Positions 33,946 through 40,517 of a stretch of 40,517 nt of DNA are shown here, in pieces (within the stretch, counting starts at the first letter, position 1; each line of letters begins with the position of its first letter). Origin of the DNA: Myxococcales bacterium (lineage in GTDB: Bacteria > Myxococcota_A > Polyangia > Polyangiales > Polyangiaceae). The position numbers and the translations under genes were made by a program. The DNA lies in assembly GCA_025355005.1 (NCBI GenBank), contig JANXLV010000285.1:1-40517 (forward strand). Direction: 5' to 3'. Below the pieces are notes generated by a model that saw nothing but the letters and a program-made list of their open reading frames with translations, searched no databases and was not told where the DNA came from.

Positions 33946-33997
33946 CGGGTATCAGTGCGTGCACTCTTCGGGCGGCGGCTGATACGCTCGGGCTCCG

Positions 33998-34609
33998 ATG
34001 AAGAAGAAGAAGCCAGCGAAGAAGGCCGCGCCGAAGATCAAGAAGCCCGCGCCGAAGGGCAAGAAGGCCGCACCGAAGATCAAGAAGGCCGCACCGAAGA
34101 TCAAGAAGGCCGCACCGAAGATCAAGAAGCCCGCGCCGAAGAAGAAGCCCGCGCCCAAGAAGGCACCCGCGAAGAAGCCGAAGAAGGCGGCGAGCGCGCC
34201 GAACGCGCTGCACGTCCGTCACGTCCTCACCATGAACAGTCGCGGCGCCTTCGATGCGCTGTCGCCCGGTGATCGTGCGCAGCTCGCGGCCGCGTTCAAG
34301 GCGGCGTTCGGACACACGTCGATGACGGTCGGCTACGCGTACCACGAGACCGAGGGTATCTCGCTCTACAAGCTGCAGCTCGTGCGGGCAGGCGCCGTCG
34401 TCTGGGATGTCTGGATCGACGTGGCGATGGACGACGGCGCGGTCTTCCACCCCACGACCGAACGGCCCAACGGCATCGGCGTGTCCCAGGAGCAGGTCTA
34501 TGACATGGAAGCGTCGCGTGACGACCTCGTGGTCGAGATCCAGCGCGCACTGGACGGCTTCAGGCTGCTGCCAGGGAAGAAGATCGACGACGTCATGTGG
34601 GTCTACTGA
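33998..34609 (+). CDS. protein with histone-H1-like Lys/Ala/Pro tail
   Basis: 203 residues. The first ~67 residues are almost entirely Lys, Ala and Pro (units of AAPKIKK), resembling the basic tail of histone H1 or of bacterial H1-like proteins, so DNA or RNA binding is likely. Residues 68-203 form an unrelated acidic-neutral alpha/beta domain (HVRHVLTMNSRGAFDALSPGD, ISLYKLQLVRAGAVVWDVWID, LVVEIQRALDGFRLLPGKK). I do not recognise it. Start ATG 33998 begins directly with KKKK. The basic tail could also serve as a surface or polyanion binder, but there is no signal peptide, so a cytoplasmic place is expected. Confidence 0.75.
   Translation: MKKKKPAKKAAPKIKKPAPKGKKAAPKIKKAAPKIKKAAPKIKKPAPKKKPAPKKAPAKKPKKAASAPNALHVRHVLTMNSRGAFDALSPGDRAQLAAAFKAAFGHTSMTVGYAYHETEGISLYKLQLVRAGAVVWDVWIDVAMDDGAVFHPTTERPNGIGVSQEQVYDMEASRDDLVVEIQRALDGFRLLPGKKIDDVMWVY
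34025..34129 (+). repeat. five tandem 21-bp units encoding the basic tail
   Basis: Consecutive 21-bp units at 34025, 34046, 34067, 34088 and 34109. The last three are identical (gccgcaccgaagatcaagaag) and the first two differ at a few positions. Each unit encodes seven residues. Identical DNA copies suggest recent expansion and make the tail length prone to slippage. Confidence 0.93.
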
Positions 34610-34630
34610 CACCGCGCGCAGCTGCGCGAT

Positions 34631-35473
34631 TCAGTGCTGCTCGGTGCACGGGTCCGGCTCCACGCCGCCGTCGACCTGGGCGACATGGAGCTCCTCGGCG
34701 AGGGTCACGTCGAGCGGGATGTTGACGCGCGCGACCTCGACGCGCTGATAGCTGTTCGCCGCACACGCACCGTCACCACCGCTCACCGAGACGACCTGCA
34801 GCACGCCCGGATCCGGCATGCGCACCGCGTATCCGTTCACGCCTCCCAAGGTGAACGTGACCTCGGAGAGCTGACCGTGCGCGTCCGCTTGCACTGCGTG
34901 GCCAGGGCTCTTGTTCATGCAGAAGCTCTGGTTCGCGCGCGTGAACCAGCCCTCACCGACAGCCGGAATCAACACGACGTGCGAGACGCTGCCCTGGCGT
35001 ATCGTGAGCTCCACACGACGCTCCACGTGGCTTCCAGCTTCGTTCATGGGCATTGGGCGCGGCGTCTTGTTGATGACGATCTTCTCCGCGGAGACGCGCC
35101 ATGCGATGACGACTGGATCGGTCGAGGCCTTGGCCCACGCGGGCACGCCGATGAGCAGCGGTCCCTTTCCCGGCTTCACCGAGAACGGCGGGGGCGCCCC
35201 GCAATCCGGACCATCTGCGATCGCGGAGGACGCGGCGACCGACGCATCGAGAGGCATGCGCGCGATGACACCGCTGGCCCCGTCGTTCGCACCCGCCCGC
35301 GCGCTGCCCGTCCCAGGGGCTGCCTGCGGGTTCGTCGACTCTGGCGGTGCAGACCCTCCGCCGGAGCCACCAGAGCCACCTGGCATGCAGCCGCCGCGGT
35401 CGCAGCCGGTAGCAAAAGAAAGCCCCGCAACCGTCACGAGCGCTGCACGCCTCGCTCCTCGCATCCGCTGCAT
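34631..35473 (-). CDS. lipoprotein of unknown function, Gly/Ser linker
   Basis: About 280 residues. The signal (MQRMRGARRAALVTVAGLSFATGC) ends in the lipobox FATGC (Cys at about 24), then CMPGGSGGSGGGS and a Pro/Ala/Gly linker to about residue 70. A domain of about 200 residues has beta-strand alternation (VVIAWRVSAEKIVINKTPRPM, ERRVELTIRQGSVSHVVLIPA, GQLSEVTFTLGGVNGYAVRM) and a few Cys. No family identified. ATG 35473 is preferred over GTG 35488 and ATG 35464. It is convergent with the preceding gene across a 21-bp gap and ends 18 bp before the next same-strand gene. Confidence 0.68.
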   Translation of the reverse strand: MQRMRGARRAALVTVAGLSFATGCDRGGCMPGGSGGSGGGSAPPESTNPQAAPGTGSARAGANDGASGVIARMPLDASVAASSAIADGPDCGAPPPFSVKPGKGPLLIGVPAWAKASTDPVVIAWRVSAEKIVINKTPRPMPMNEAGSHVERRVELTIRQGSVSHVVLIPAVGEGWFTRANQSFCMNKSPGHAVQADAHGQLSEVTFTLGGVNGYAVRMPDPGVLQVVSVSGGDGACAANSYQRVEVARVNIPLDVTLAEELHVAQVDGGVEPDPCTEQH

Positions 35474-35491
35474 GGCGCGAGCGTACACCGC

Positions 35492-35878
35492 TCACGGGCA
35501 GCCTGGGTCACCCTCGAACTGGCCGCTCCAGCCCACGCCTGACGTGATCGCCTCGCACGCGTTTGCGTAGAGCTTGCCGTTGCAGCCGCACGCGGGCACG
35601 TCGACCCCGCTCTCACAGCCGCCTGCCGGTCGGAAGCAGGCGCCGTGCTGCTCACCCGTGACAGCGCAGCCGTCGGCCCAGCAGTACGCGCCAGCGGAGC
35701 AGGTGATGTGCGCAGGACCACCGCAGGCCTCACCGTCTGCCGCGGGAGCACTCTGCGCGGCAGCCGCGTTCCGGTCAATAACGCCGGTGGGTCCAGGATC
35801 GCCAGCATCGGGAGCAATCCGCCCGCCACAGGCAACCAGGCAAAACCCGCACACGCACAACAAGGAAAGGGCTCGCAT
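35492..35878 (-). CDS. Kazal-like small secreted lipoprotein
   Basis: 128 residues. The signal MRALSLLCVCGFCLVAC ends in the lipobox LVAC (Cys 17). The remainder has ten or more Cys: CGGPAHITCSAGAYCWADGC, CFRPAGGCESGVDVPACGCNG, then LYANACEAITSGVGWSGQFEG and a last Cys. The C-terminal CGCNGKLYANAC...GV...C spacing resembles a Kazal-type module (Kazal domains inhibit serine proteases), though the conserved Tyr and Asp context is only partial. Inferred a secreted protease-inhibitor-like or structural protein. The open frame continues far upstream, but only the ATG at 35878 gives a signal peptide. The gap to the divergent dehydrogenase gene is 159 bp. Confidence 0.75.
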   Translation of the reverse strand: MRALSLLCVCGFCLVACGGRIAPDAGDPGPTGVIDRNAAAAQSAPAADGEACGGPAHITCSAGAYCWADGCAVTGEQHGACFRPAGGCESGVDVPACGCNGKLYANACEAITSGVGWSGQFEGDPGCP

Positions 35879-36037
35879 GCGGATGCGACTGGCAAGACCC
35901 ACGCCACCACGTGTTTCGGCGATGAAGGCGGCGGACGCAGCGCGGGTGCATGACGGCTGAGTCCGGATGAGTTGTGCAAACGCGAATGTTGCAGACATCC
36001 ACGCGCCGGTGGCGTTGGGCGGGAGTATGCTGCGCCC

Positions 36038-37087
36038 ATGTCCACCAAAGCGTACGCCGCCACGAGCGCCACGACCCCCGTCGCCCCCTTCTCCATCGAG
36101 CGCCGGGAGCCGCGCGAGAAGGACGTCGCCATCGAGATCAGTCACTGCGGCGTCTGCCACTCCGACGTGCACCAGGTGAGGAACGAGTGGCAGAACGCGA
36201 TCTACCCGATGGTCCCCGGCCACGAGATCGTCGGCAAGGTCACGCGCGTCGGCGCGAAGGTGACGAAGTTCAAGGTCGGTGACACCGTCGGAGTCGGCTG
36301 CCTCATCGAGTCGTGCCGGACGTGCGCGTCTTGCAAGGAAGGGCTCGAACAGTACTGCGAGTCCGGAATGGTCGGCACCTACAACGGCTACGAGAAAGGC
36401 AGCAAGACGGACATCGCGTTCGGCGGCTACTCGGAGCGCATCGTCGTCGACGAGGACTTCGTGCTCAAGGTGTCGTCGAAGCTCGATCCGGCACGCGTCG
36501 CGCCGCTGCTCTGCGCCGGCATCACCACCTGGTCGCCGCTTCGTCACTGGAAGGTCGGCAAGGGGCAGCGCGTCGGCATCGTAGGCCTTGGCGGGCTCGG
36601 TCACATGGGCGTGAAGTTCGCGAAGGCGCTCGGCGCGGAGGTCGTCGTGTTCACGACGTCGGAGAGCAAGAAGAAGGACGCCCTCGCCCTTGGCGCGCAC
36701 GAGGTCGTGCTCTCGAAGGACGACGCGCAGATGAGCGCACAGACCGGCCGCTTCGACTTCGTGCTCGACACGGTGTCGGCGCCGCACGACTACAACGCGA
36801 TCCTCAACGTCTTGAAGCGTGACGGCGCGCTCACGCTCGTCGGCGCACCCCCGACGGCGGCGCAGATCATGGGCTTCGCGCTCATCATGAAGCGACGCAG
36901 CGTCGGCGGCTCGCTCATCGGCGGTCTCAAGGAGACCCAGGAGATGCTGGACTTCTGCGAGAAGCACGAGATCATGTCGGACGTCGAGGTGATCAACATC
37001 GCCAAGGTCAACGAGTCCTACGAGCGCATGCTGAAGGGCGACGTGAAGTACCGCTTCGTCATCGACATCGCCACGCTGCGAAGCTGA
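36038..37087 (+). CDS. zinc-dependent alcohol dehydrogenase
   Basis: 349 residues, cytoplasmic, medium-chain dehydrogenase fold. Catalytic zinc site: CGVCHSDVH (Cys and Asp at about 37-43), PGHEIVG (His-Glu at about 64). Structural zinc: CRTCASCKEGLEQYC. NAD(P) fold: GIVGLGGLGHMGVKFAKALGAEV. The pattern and FGGYSERIVVDEDFVLKV match the cinnamyl-alcohol-dehydrogenase-like, NADP-preferring group to which E. coli YahK belongs, which reduce many aldehydes. The real substrate is unknown. Start ATG 36038. The gene is alone on this strand, flanked by genes in the opposite direction, and probably has its own promoter. Confidence 0.93.
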   Translation: MSTKAYAATSATTPVAPFSIERREPREKDVAIEISHCGVCHSDVHQVRNEWQNAIYPMVPGHEIVGKVTRVGAKVTKFKVGDTVGVGCLIESCRTCASCKEGLEQYCESGMVGTYNGYEKGSKTDIAFGGYSERIVVDEDFVLKVSSKLDPARVAPLLCAGITTWSPLRHWKVGKGQRVGIVGLGGLGHMGVKFAKALGAEVVVFTTSESKKKDALALGAHEVVLSKDDAQMSAQTGRFDFVLDTVSAPHDYNAILNVLKRDGALTLVGAPPTAAQIMGFALIMKRRSVGGSLIGGLKETQEMLDFCEKHEIMSDVEVINIAKVNESYERMLKGDVKYRFVIDIATLRS

Positions 37088-37106
37088 CGAACGGATCCGG
37101 AGCCGG

Positions 37107-37985
37107 TCAGCGCGCGAGCTCGTACGTGACGCCGCGGGGCTTCAAGCCGTAGACGCTCTTCCACGGAAGGAGCGCCTCTTGCGGGCCCACGACGAACGGG
37201 AAATCCTCGTAGATCATGCGCAGGCCCGCGCTCTCCAGCACGAAGTCCGGACGAGCGAGCGCTGGGTCCAGCACCTGCTCGGGCACCTCATCACCTTGCA
37301 GCGTGTGGGCGCCGGCGGCGCGCAGCCTGGGAGCCCACGGGATGCCTGGCACGAACAGCGCGTCGAGGGTGACCGGCGTGACCACTCCTCCACGCAGATC
37401 GAAGGTGATGCCGAACGCGTGCTTCGTGGGGTGAGCGCCGTGCACGTCCGACAGTCCGGCGCATGACATGCTGACGACGATCTCGGACGCGTAGCGGGCC
37501 TCGCACGAGAGCTCGTAGGTGCAAGCCTCTTCGTGCTCGCGATGCTCGGACGGCGCGGGGCGCTTGCATGCGGGCAGCTCCTTCCGCTCACGATCGAACG
37601 CGGTGCGCTCACGACCAAGGCGCTTCACGATGGCAGCGTCGACGGCGCGCGCGGTGCCCCCGTCGTCGCCGGCTGCGACCGCGACGGGGTCGCGGAGCGC
37701 GAATGTCGGGACCGTGAATCGAATCGTGGGGTCTCCGAACGACACCGTGGTGCGGCCGATGGCGGGGCGCACGGCAGGTGTGGGCGGCGCGCGCCCGGCG
37801 TCCTCGACGCTCGCATCGATCTCTTGCGTGCTCGGTGGGACATCGGTGCTCGGCGCGGCATCATTCGACTCAACGATTCGCTCTGACGCGGAGTCGTTAG
37901 TGGCTCCGCCGCTCCGCGCCCCGCAGGCCAGGATGGCGAGTGCGAAGAGCCCGAGTGCACCCGCAGTGAATCGTCCGGAGGCCAT
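37107..37985 (-). CDS. lipoprotein with DUF3298-like domain
   Basis: 292 residues. The signal ends in the lipobox AILAC (Cys 21), then GARSGG and a Ser/Asp/Pro linker to about residue 75. The domain shows SMSCAGLSDVHGAHPTKHAF, FDLRGGVVTPVTLDALF, FVLESAGLRMIYEDFPFVVG, EALLPWKSV, which is the order of the DUF3298 / RsiV-like C-terminal domain (GxH, then phi-D-phi-x-x-G, then dLF, then a final ipy-type motif). In Bacillus the related RsiV is an anti-sigma factor sensing lysozyme; here there is no transmembrane segment or anti-sigma domain, only a lipid anchor, so a lysozyme- or glycan-binding role is a guess. It is convergent with the dehydrogenase gene. Confidence 0.75.
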   Translation of the reverse strand: MASGRFTAGALGLFALAILACGARSGGATNDSASERIVESNDAAPSTDVPPSTQEIDASVEDAGRAPPTPAVRPAIGRTTVSFGDPTIRFTVPTFALRDPVAVAAGDDGGTARAVDAAIVKRLGRERTAFDRERKELPACKRPAPSEHREHEEACTYELSCEARYASEIVVSMSCAGLSDVHGAHPTKHAFGITFDLRGGVVTPVTLDALFVPGIPWAPRLRAAGAHTLQGDEVPEQVLDPALARPDFVLESAGLRMIYEDFPFVVGPQEALLPWKSVYGLKPRGVTYELAR

Positions 37986-38083
37986 GATTGAAAGATCAAC
38001 GCCAGCCGCGGGCCCGCGCATTCCGCGCTGACCGACGACGCGACGCATTCCGAACGCCCTACTCTACGGGGAGTATGCGAGCG

Positions 38084-39076
38084 CTAAAGCTTGCAGTAGC
38101 TCGGGAAAGACGCCGGGAGTGCTTTGTACGGCGCTGGTGCTCCGAAGCCGTTGTCCTGGAAGAACATTGCGACGCTGGGCGCTGCGTCGAGCGGGATCGC
38201 GTGCCCCTTCCCGTGGTCGCAGATGGCCGTGAAGTGGCCTGCGCTCTGCAACGTCGTCCGGTAGGTCTCGCTCGCCGCCTTGAAATCCGTGCTGAACACA
38301 TTGTCCGAAGTCCCGCCGTCGAAGATCAGCGCGGCGAACTTGTTCGCAGGATCCTGGGTGGTCGGCATGAAGCCCGGCGGCATGCCGCCCGAGTACGTCG
38401 CGACGCTCGCAACATAGCTGGAGCGCATGAAGCTCATCGCTGTCGTCTGCAAGGCGCCTGCGCTCATGCCCATCGCGTGGATGTGGGTCGTGTCCACCAT
38501 CGTGCTCTTCGCGGCGCATCCGATGATCTCGTCCGCGAGCAGGAAATCATCCAGCTTGGGGCTCTGATTGACGATGAACCACTCGAACGTTCCGGCGGTC
38601 GGATCGGCTTGCGGCACGACCACGATCCCACCTGCGGCCTCGATGCTCGCGAGCGTCGACCCGAGTGAGTACGAGGCCTCCGACGTGGAGCTGCCCGTTG
38701 CGTACCAGTAGAACACCAGCGGACCGTGCTTCGTCTTGGCAGCGTCCGTCATGTAGACCTGCGCGTGACGCGCGGGCATTCCCGCCGGAGAGAACGTCAC
38801 GTCACCGTTCGCGAACGTCGGGCACTTGCCCGTGGGCGCCGGGAGCGTCGGCGTGGCTGCATTGCCGATCTGCACGGAAGCGTCGCCACCACCCTTGCCG
38901 CCAGCGTCGGTGTTCGTCCCGCCGCCGCCCGAACCGCCCGCGTCGTCGTCGGTGGCCGCGCCGCCCGGCCCGTTCACGCCAGCACCGCCAGGCGTCGTGT
39001 TCGGTGTCGAGCTGCATGCCGCGAGGGCCACGCTGACTGCAAGAACACAGAAACCAAGTGCCGGACGATTGCGCAT
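38084..39076 (-). CDS. PHB-depolymerase-like esterase lipoprotein
   Basis: 330 residues. The signal ends in the lipobox ALAAC (Cys 22), followed by a long Gly/Asp-rich linker to about residue 80. The catalytic domain resembles the polyhydroxybutyrate depolymerase/feruloyl esterase group: PLVFYWYATGSS, GGIVVVPQADP, the nucleophile elbow HAMGMSAGALQT (Ser near 210), ALIFDGGTSDNVF (Asp), and ICDHGKGHAIP (His). Expected reaction: extracellular hydrolysis of an ester, possibly a polyester or plant-derived ester. Start ATG 39076. It is divergent from the AraC-type regulator at 39179 with a 102-bp gap. Confidence 0.83.
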   Translation of the reverse strand: MRNRPALGFCVLAVSVALAACSSTPNTTPGGAGVNGPGGAATDDDAGGSGGGGTNTDAGGKGGGDASVQIGNAATPTLPAPTGKCPTFANGDVTFSPAGMPARHAQVYMTDAAKTKHGPLVFYWYATGSSTSEASYSLGSTLASIEAAGGIVVVPQADPTAGTFEWFIVNQSPKLDDFLLADEIIGCAAKSTMVDTTHIHAMGMSAGALQTTAMSFMRSSYVASVATYSGGMPPGFMPTTQDPANKFAALIFDGGTSDNVFSTDFKAASETYRTTLQSAGHFTAICDHGKGHAIPLDAAPSVAMFFQDNGFGAPAPYKALPASFPSYCKL

Positions 39077-39178
39077 GGCGGGCACTCTTGCCGAACCGGA
39101 GCGACGACGCCATGACAGTTCGAGGCCATTCGGTTGACCGATCGCGCCAACGTTTCGCGCCTGCGATAGGTTTACGGC
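39077..39178. promoter_or_regulatory. divergent promoter region
   Basis: Bidirectional 102-bp gap between the esterase lipoprotein gene and the AraC-type regulator. I find no clear repeat or sigma-70 box by eye. Its size and the neighbouring regulator make it the natural place for an AraC-binding site. Confidence 0.45.
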
Positions 39179-40183
39179 ATGGCTGCGTCGCCTCGCGGAA
39201 ACTCGGTGCTGCTCCTTCGCCCCCTGGCGACCGTGCTGACGCGCCTGGGCGAGGACGGCGACGGATTCCTCGCGACGCTGGGTATTTCGCCTGCATCCAC
39301 GCCGAGCACATACGTGGCGGCAGCCAAGGTCGACGGCGCGCTCGAGGAGATCGCCCAGCGACGCAGCGACCACGCATTCGCGCTCACGATGGCGCGTGAG
39401 GCGGTCGTGAGGCCGCTCGGTCTCTTCGGTCACCTCGTGTGGCTGAGCGGAACGATGAGGGATGCGCTCACGCGCGCCGCCCGTTTCTACTCGCTGGTGT
39501 CGCAGCGCTCGATCCTTACGCTGCACGCGCCGCCGGGAGAGGCCACTGCAACGGTCACGAGGCGCACGCACCCGGGCGCCGCGAAGGGGCGCATCCTGGT
39601 GGAGTTCACGTTCGGGTCCCTCATGCTGCGCGCGCGCGCGGCGTCGGGTGAGAAGTTCCGCGCACTGGAGATGCGTTTCGCGCACGACGCGCACGACCCC
39701 GCGCCCTACGAGACATTGTTCCAGAGCAAGGTCGTCTTCAACGCCGACGCGGACGCGATGACCATCGACGCCGCTTGTCTCGACCTGCCTCTCTCCACCG
39801 CTGACCCACTCACGGCCGCTGCGGTCGAGGCGCAAGCGACGGAGCTTCGCGCGCGGCTCTCGCTACCATCCTCGATGCCGTTCGAGGGGTACGTCCGGGC
39901 GGCCGTGCTAGCGGAGATCGCCGCTGGCAGCCCGCCGTCGCGTGAAAACGTGGCGCGACGGCTGGCGATGAGTGACCGGTCTCTCAGCCGGCGCCTGCGC
40001 GATCAGGAGCTGTCACTACGCGAGGTCGTGACCGACACACAGCGTGAGCGCGCGGGAGAGCTCATGTCGTCGGGGATGACGATCAAGGAGGTCGCGTTCG
40101 TGCTCGGCTTCTCCGAGACCAGCGCGTTCAGCCGCGCCTACAAGCGCTGGACCGGACGCGCGCCTTCGTCGAAGCGTCGCTGA
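39179..40183 (+). CDS. AraC-family transcriptional regulator
   Basis: 334 residues. The N-terminal ~190 residues match the AraC-type ligand-binding domain of the Arabinose_bd/OruR-like group (VRPLGLFGHLVWLSGTMRDAL, LEMRFAHDAHDPAPYETLF, FNADADAMTIDAACLDLPL). The C-terminal ~100 residues are an AraC/XylS two-helix-turn-helix domain: PPSRENVARRLAMSDRSLSR (first HTH) and IKEVAFVLGFSETSAFSRAY (second HTH, the signature helix). It probably senses a small molecule and controls the divergent esterase gene, by gene order only. Start ATG 39179. Confidence 0.9.
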   Translation: MAASPRGNSVLLLRPLATVLTRLGEDGDGFLATLGISPASTPSTYVAAAKVDGALEEIAQRRSDHAFALTMAREAVVRPLGLFGHLVWLSGTMRDALTRAARFYSLVSQRSILTLHAPPGEATATVTRRTHPGAAKGRILVEFTFGSLMLRARAASGEKFRALEMRFAHDAHDPAPYETLFQSKVVFNADADAMTIDAACLDLPLSTADPLTAAAVEAQATELRARLSLPSSMPFEGYVRAAVLAEIAAGSPPSRENVARRLAMSDRSLSRRLRDQELSLREVVTDTQRERAGELMSSGMTIKEVAFVLGFSETSAFSRAYKRWTGRAPSSKRR

Positions 40184-40201
40184 GCGGCGCGACGCGGGAG
40201 A

Positions 40202-40517
40202 TCACCAGCCGGGCGGGGGCTGCGCGAAGCGGCGTCCAGGGAACGGGTCCGCTGACTCGCGAAGCTCGCGCTCATCGCGGGCGACGCGCTCCGGTCGGGG
40301 CATCACACCGATGGCCTGAAGGCCCTCGCGGTCGTCGTAGCGAAGCTGCACCATCGACGCCGGGCTCGCCGACGCCCGCTGGAAGGACGTGTTGTTGACA
40401 TGTGACTCGCGCTGCTCTCCGAACTGCGTGCCCAGACCCCTGCGCTCGCTCTCGTCGCGCGAGGACCCGCGGTTCTGCGCAGACTTCTGCGGAGCGGGAC
40501 GCGCATCACCACCGGCC
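40202..40517 (-). CDS. C-terminal part of a protein cut by the window edge
   Basis: A minus-strand frame enters at the right edge and ends with TGA at 40202-40204; 104 residues are visible. The sequence is Ser/Arg-rich, then GTQFGEQRESHVNNTSFQRA, then MVQLRYDDREGLQAIGV and a tail ending in FAQPPPGW. From memory the stretch GTxxGExRxSxVxxxxFxR...LxYxDRxGLxAxGI recurs at the C-termini of myxobacterial proteins; I cannot name the family with certainty. Codons are strongly G/C-ending. No start codon is in the window. Its 3' end is 18 bp from the stop of the AraC gene, convergent. Confidence 0.7.
   Translation of the reverse strand, partial: AGGDARPAPQKSAQNRGSSRDESERRGLGTQFGEQRESHVNNTSFQRASASPASMVQLRYDDREGLQAIGVMPRPERVARDERELRESADPFPGRRFAQPPPGW

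Noticed and set aside
34615..34628. 14-bp perfect palindrome CGCGCAGCTGCGCG between convergent genes as a terminator
   Set aside because: It has no loop and no T-run; such palindromes are expected by chance at this base composition. Kept only as a note.
35879..36967. Upstream extension of the Kazal-like gene frame by 363 codons
   Set aside because: The extension is antisense to the dehydrogenase gene; the signal peptide fixes the start at 35878.

Overview
This 40.5 kb, very GC-rich window reads as bacterial chromosome, most likely from a Myxococcota member of the Polyangia type (inference from protein style, not from a search). Pointers are: about eighteen predicted secreted lipoproteins with Gly/Ala/Pro/Asp-rich linkers behind the lipid cysteine, a thrombospondin-type-3 repeat protein with a MYXO-CTERM-like tail, MopE-type CNG-DDDCNG motifs, an AgmX/PglI-type protein, and an OmpA protein with a TSP3 linker. 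I see no rRNA, tRNA, CRISPR array, transposase, integrase or phage gene. The only core housekeeping gene is trpS.

Layout. 1-273: an 83-bp perfect inverted repeat around a 107-bp spacer. It duplicates the 3' part of the first minus-strand gene and looks like a fold-back (assembly or amplification chimera, or a real inverted duplication). 161-8518 (minus): a cell-envelope cluster of a lipoprotein, a TSP3/MYXO-CTERM protein, a ~1,300-residue Cys-rich repeat lipoprotein with an internal ThuA-like module, and an OmpA/TSP3 porin-like protein. 8654-8794: a short orphan methyltransferase fragment. 8906-10926 (plus): a tail-anchored DnaJ-zinc-finger-like protein, an unknown helical protein and a directly abutting ATP-grasp ligase. 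10936-18877: an AgmX-type lipoprotein, a secreted adenosine deaminase-like lipoprotein, then a minus-strand run of small unknown, zinc ribbon, DUF6786-like lipoprotein, MetX-like hydrolase lipoprotein, J-domain protein and a lipoprotein with a caspase-like His/Cys arrangement.

19024-21462 (plus): an esterase-like lipoprotein and a leucine-rich-repeat protein whose stop codon abuts that of the convergent next gene (TGATCA). 21463-27165 (minus): a lipoprotein with three DsbA-like thioredoxin domains, a single-span membrane protein, a tandem glycosyltransferase split by a frameshift near 25315, and another single-span protein. 27286-30630 (plus): a MopE-motif lipoprotein, trpS, a 400-bp structured non-coding stretch, and a lysozyme-like lipoprotein. 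30655-40202: mostly short lipoproteins (FGE-like, Kazal-like, DUF3298-like, PHB-depolymerase-like), with a B3/B4-domain protein, a protein with a histone-H1-like Lys/Ala/Pro tail, a zinc alcohol dehydrogenase, an AraC regulator divergent from an esterase lipoprotein, and the 3' end of a minus-strand gene cut by the window edge.

Functionally this is an accessory surface and periplasm region rather than one pathway. The units whose layout suggests joint work are the 8906-10926 trio, the J-domain/caspase-like pair, the 21463-27165 thioredoxin-glycosyltransferase set and the AraC/esterase divergent pair. No single known named system is encoded. Coordinates of starts are judged from signal peptides, upstream purine-rich sites and gene spacing; all functions are from motif reading without a database search.
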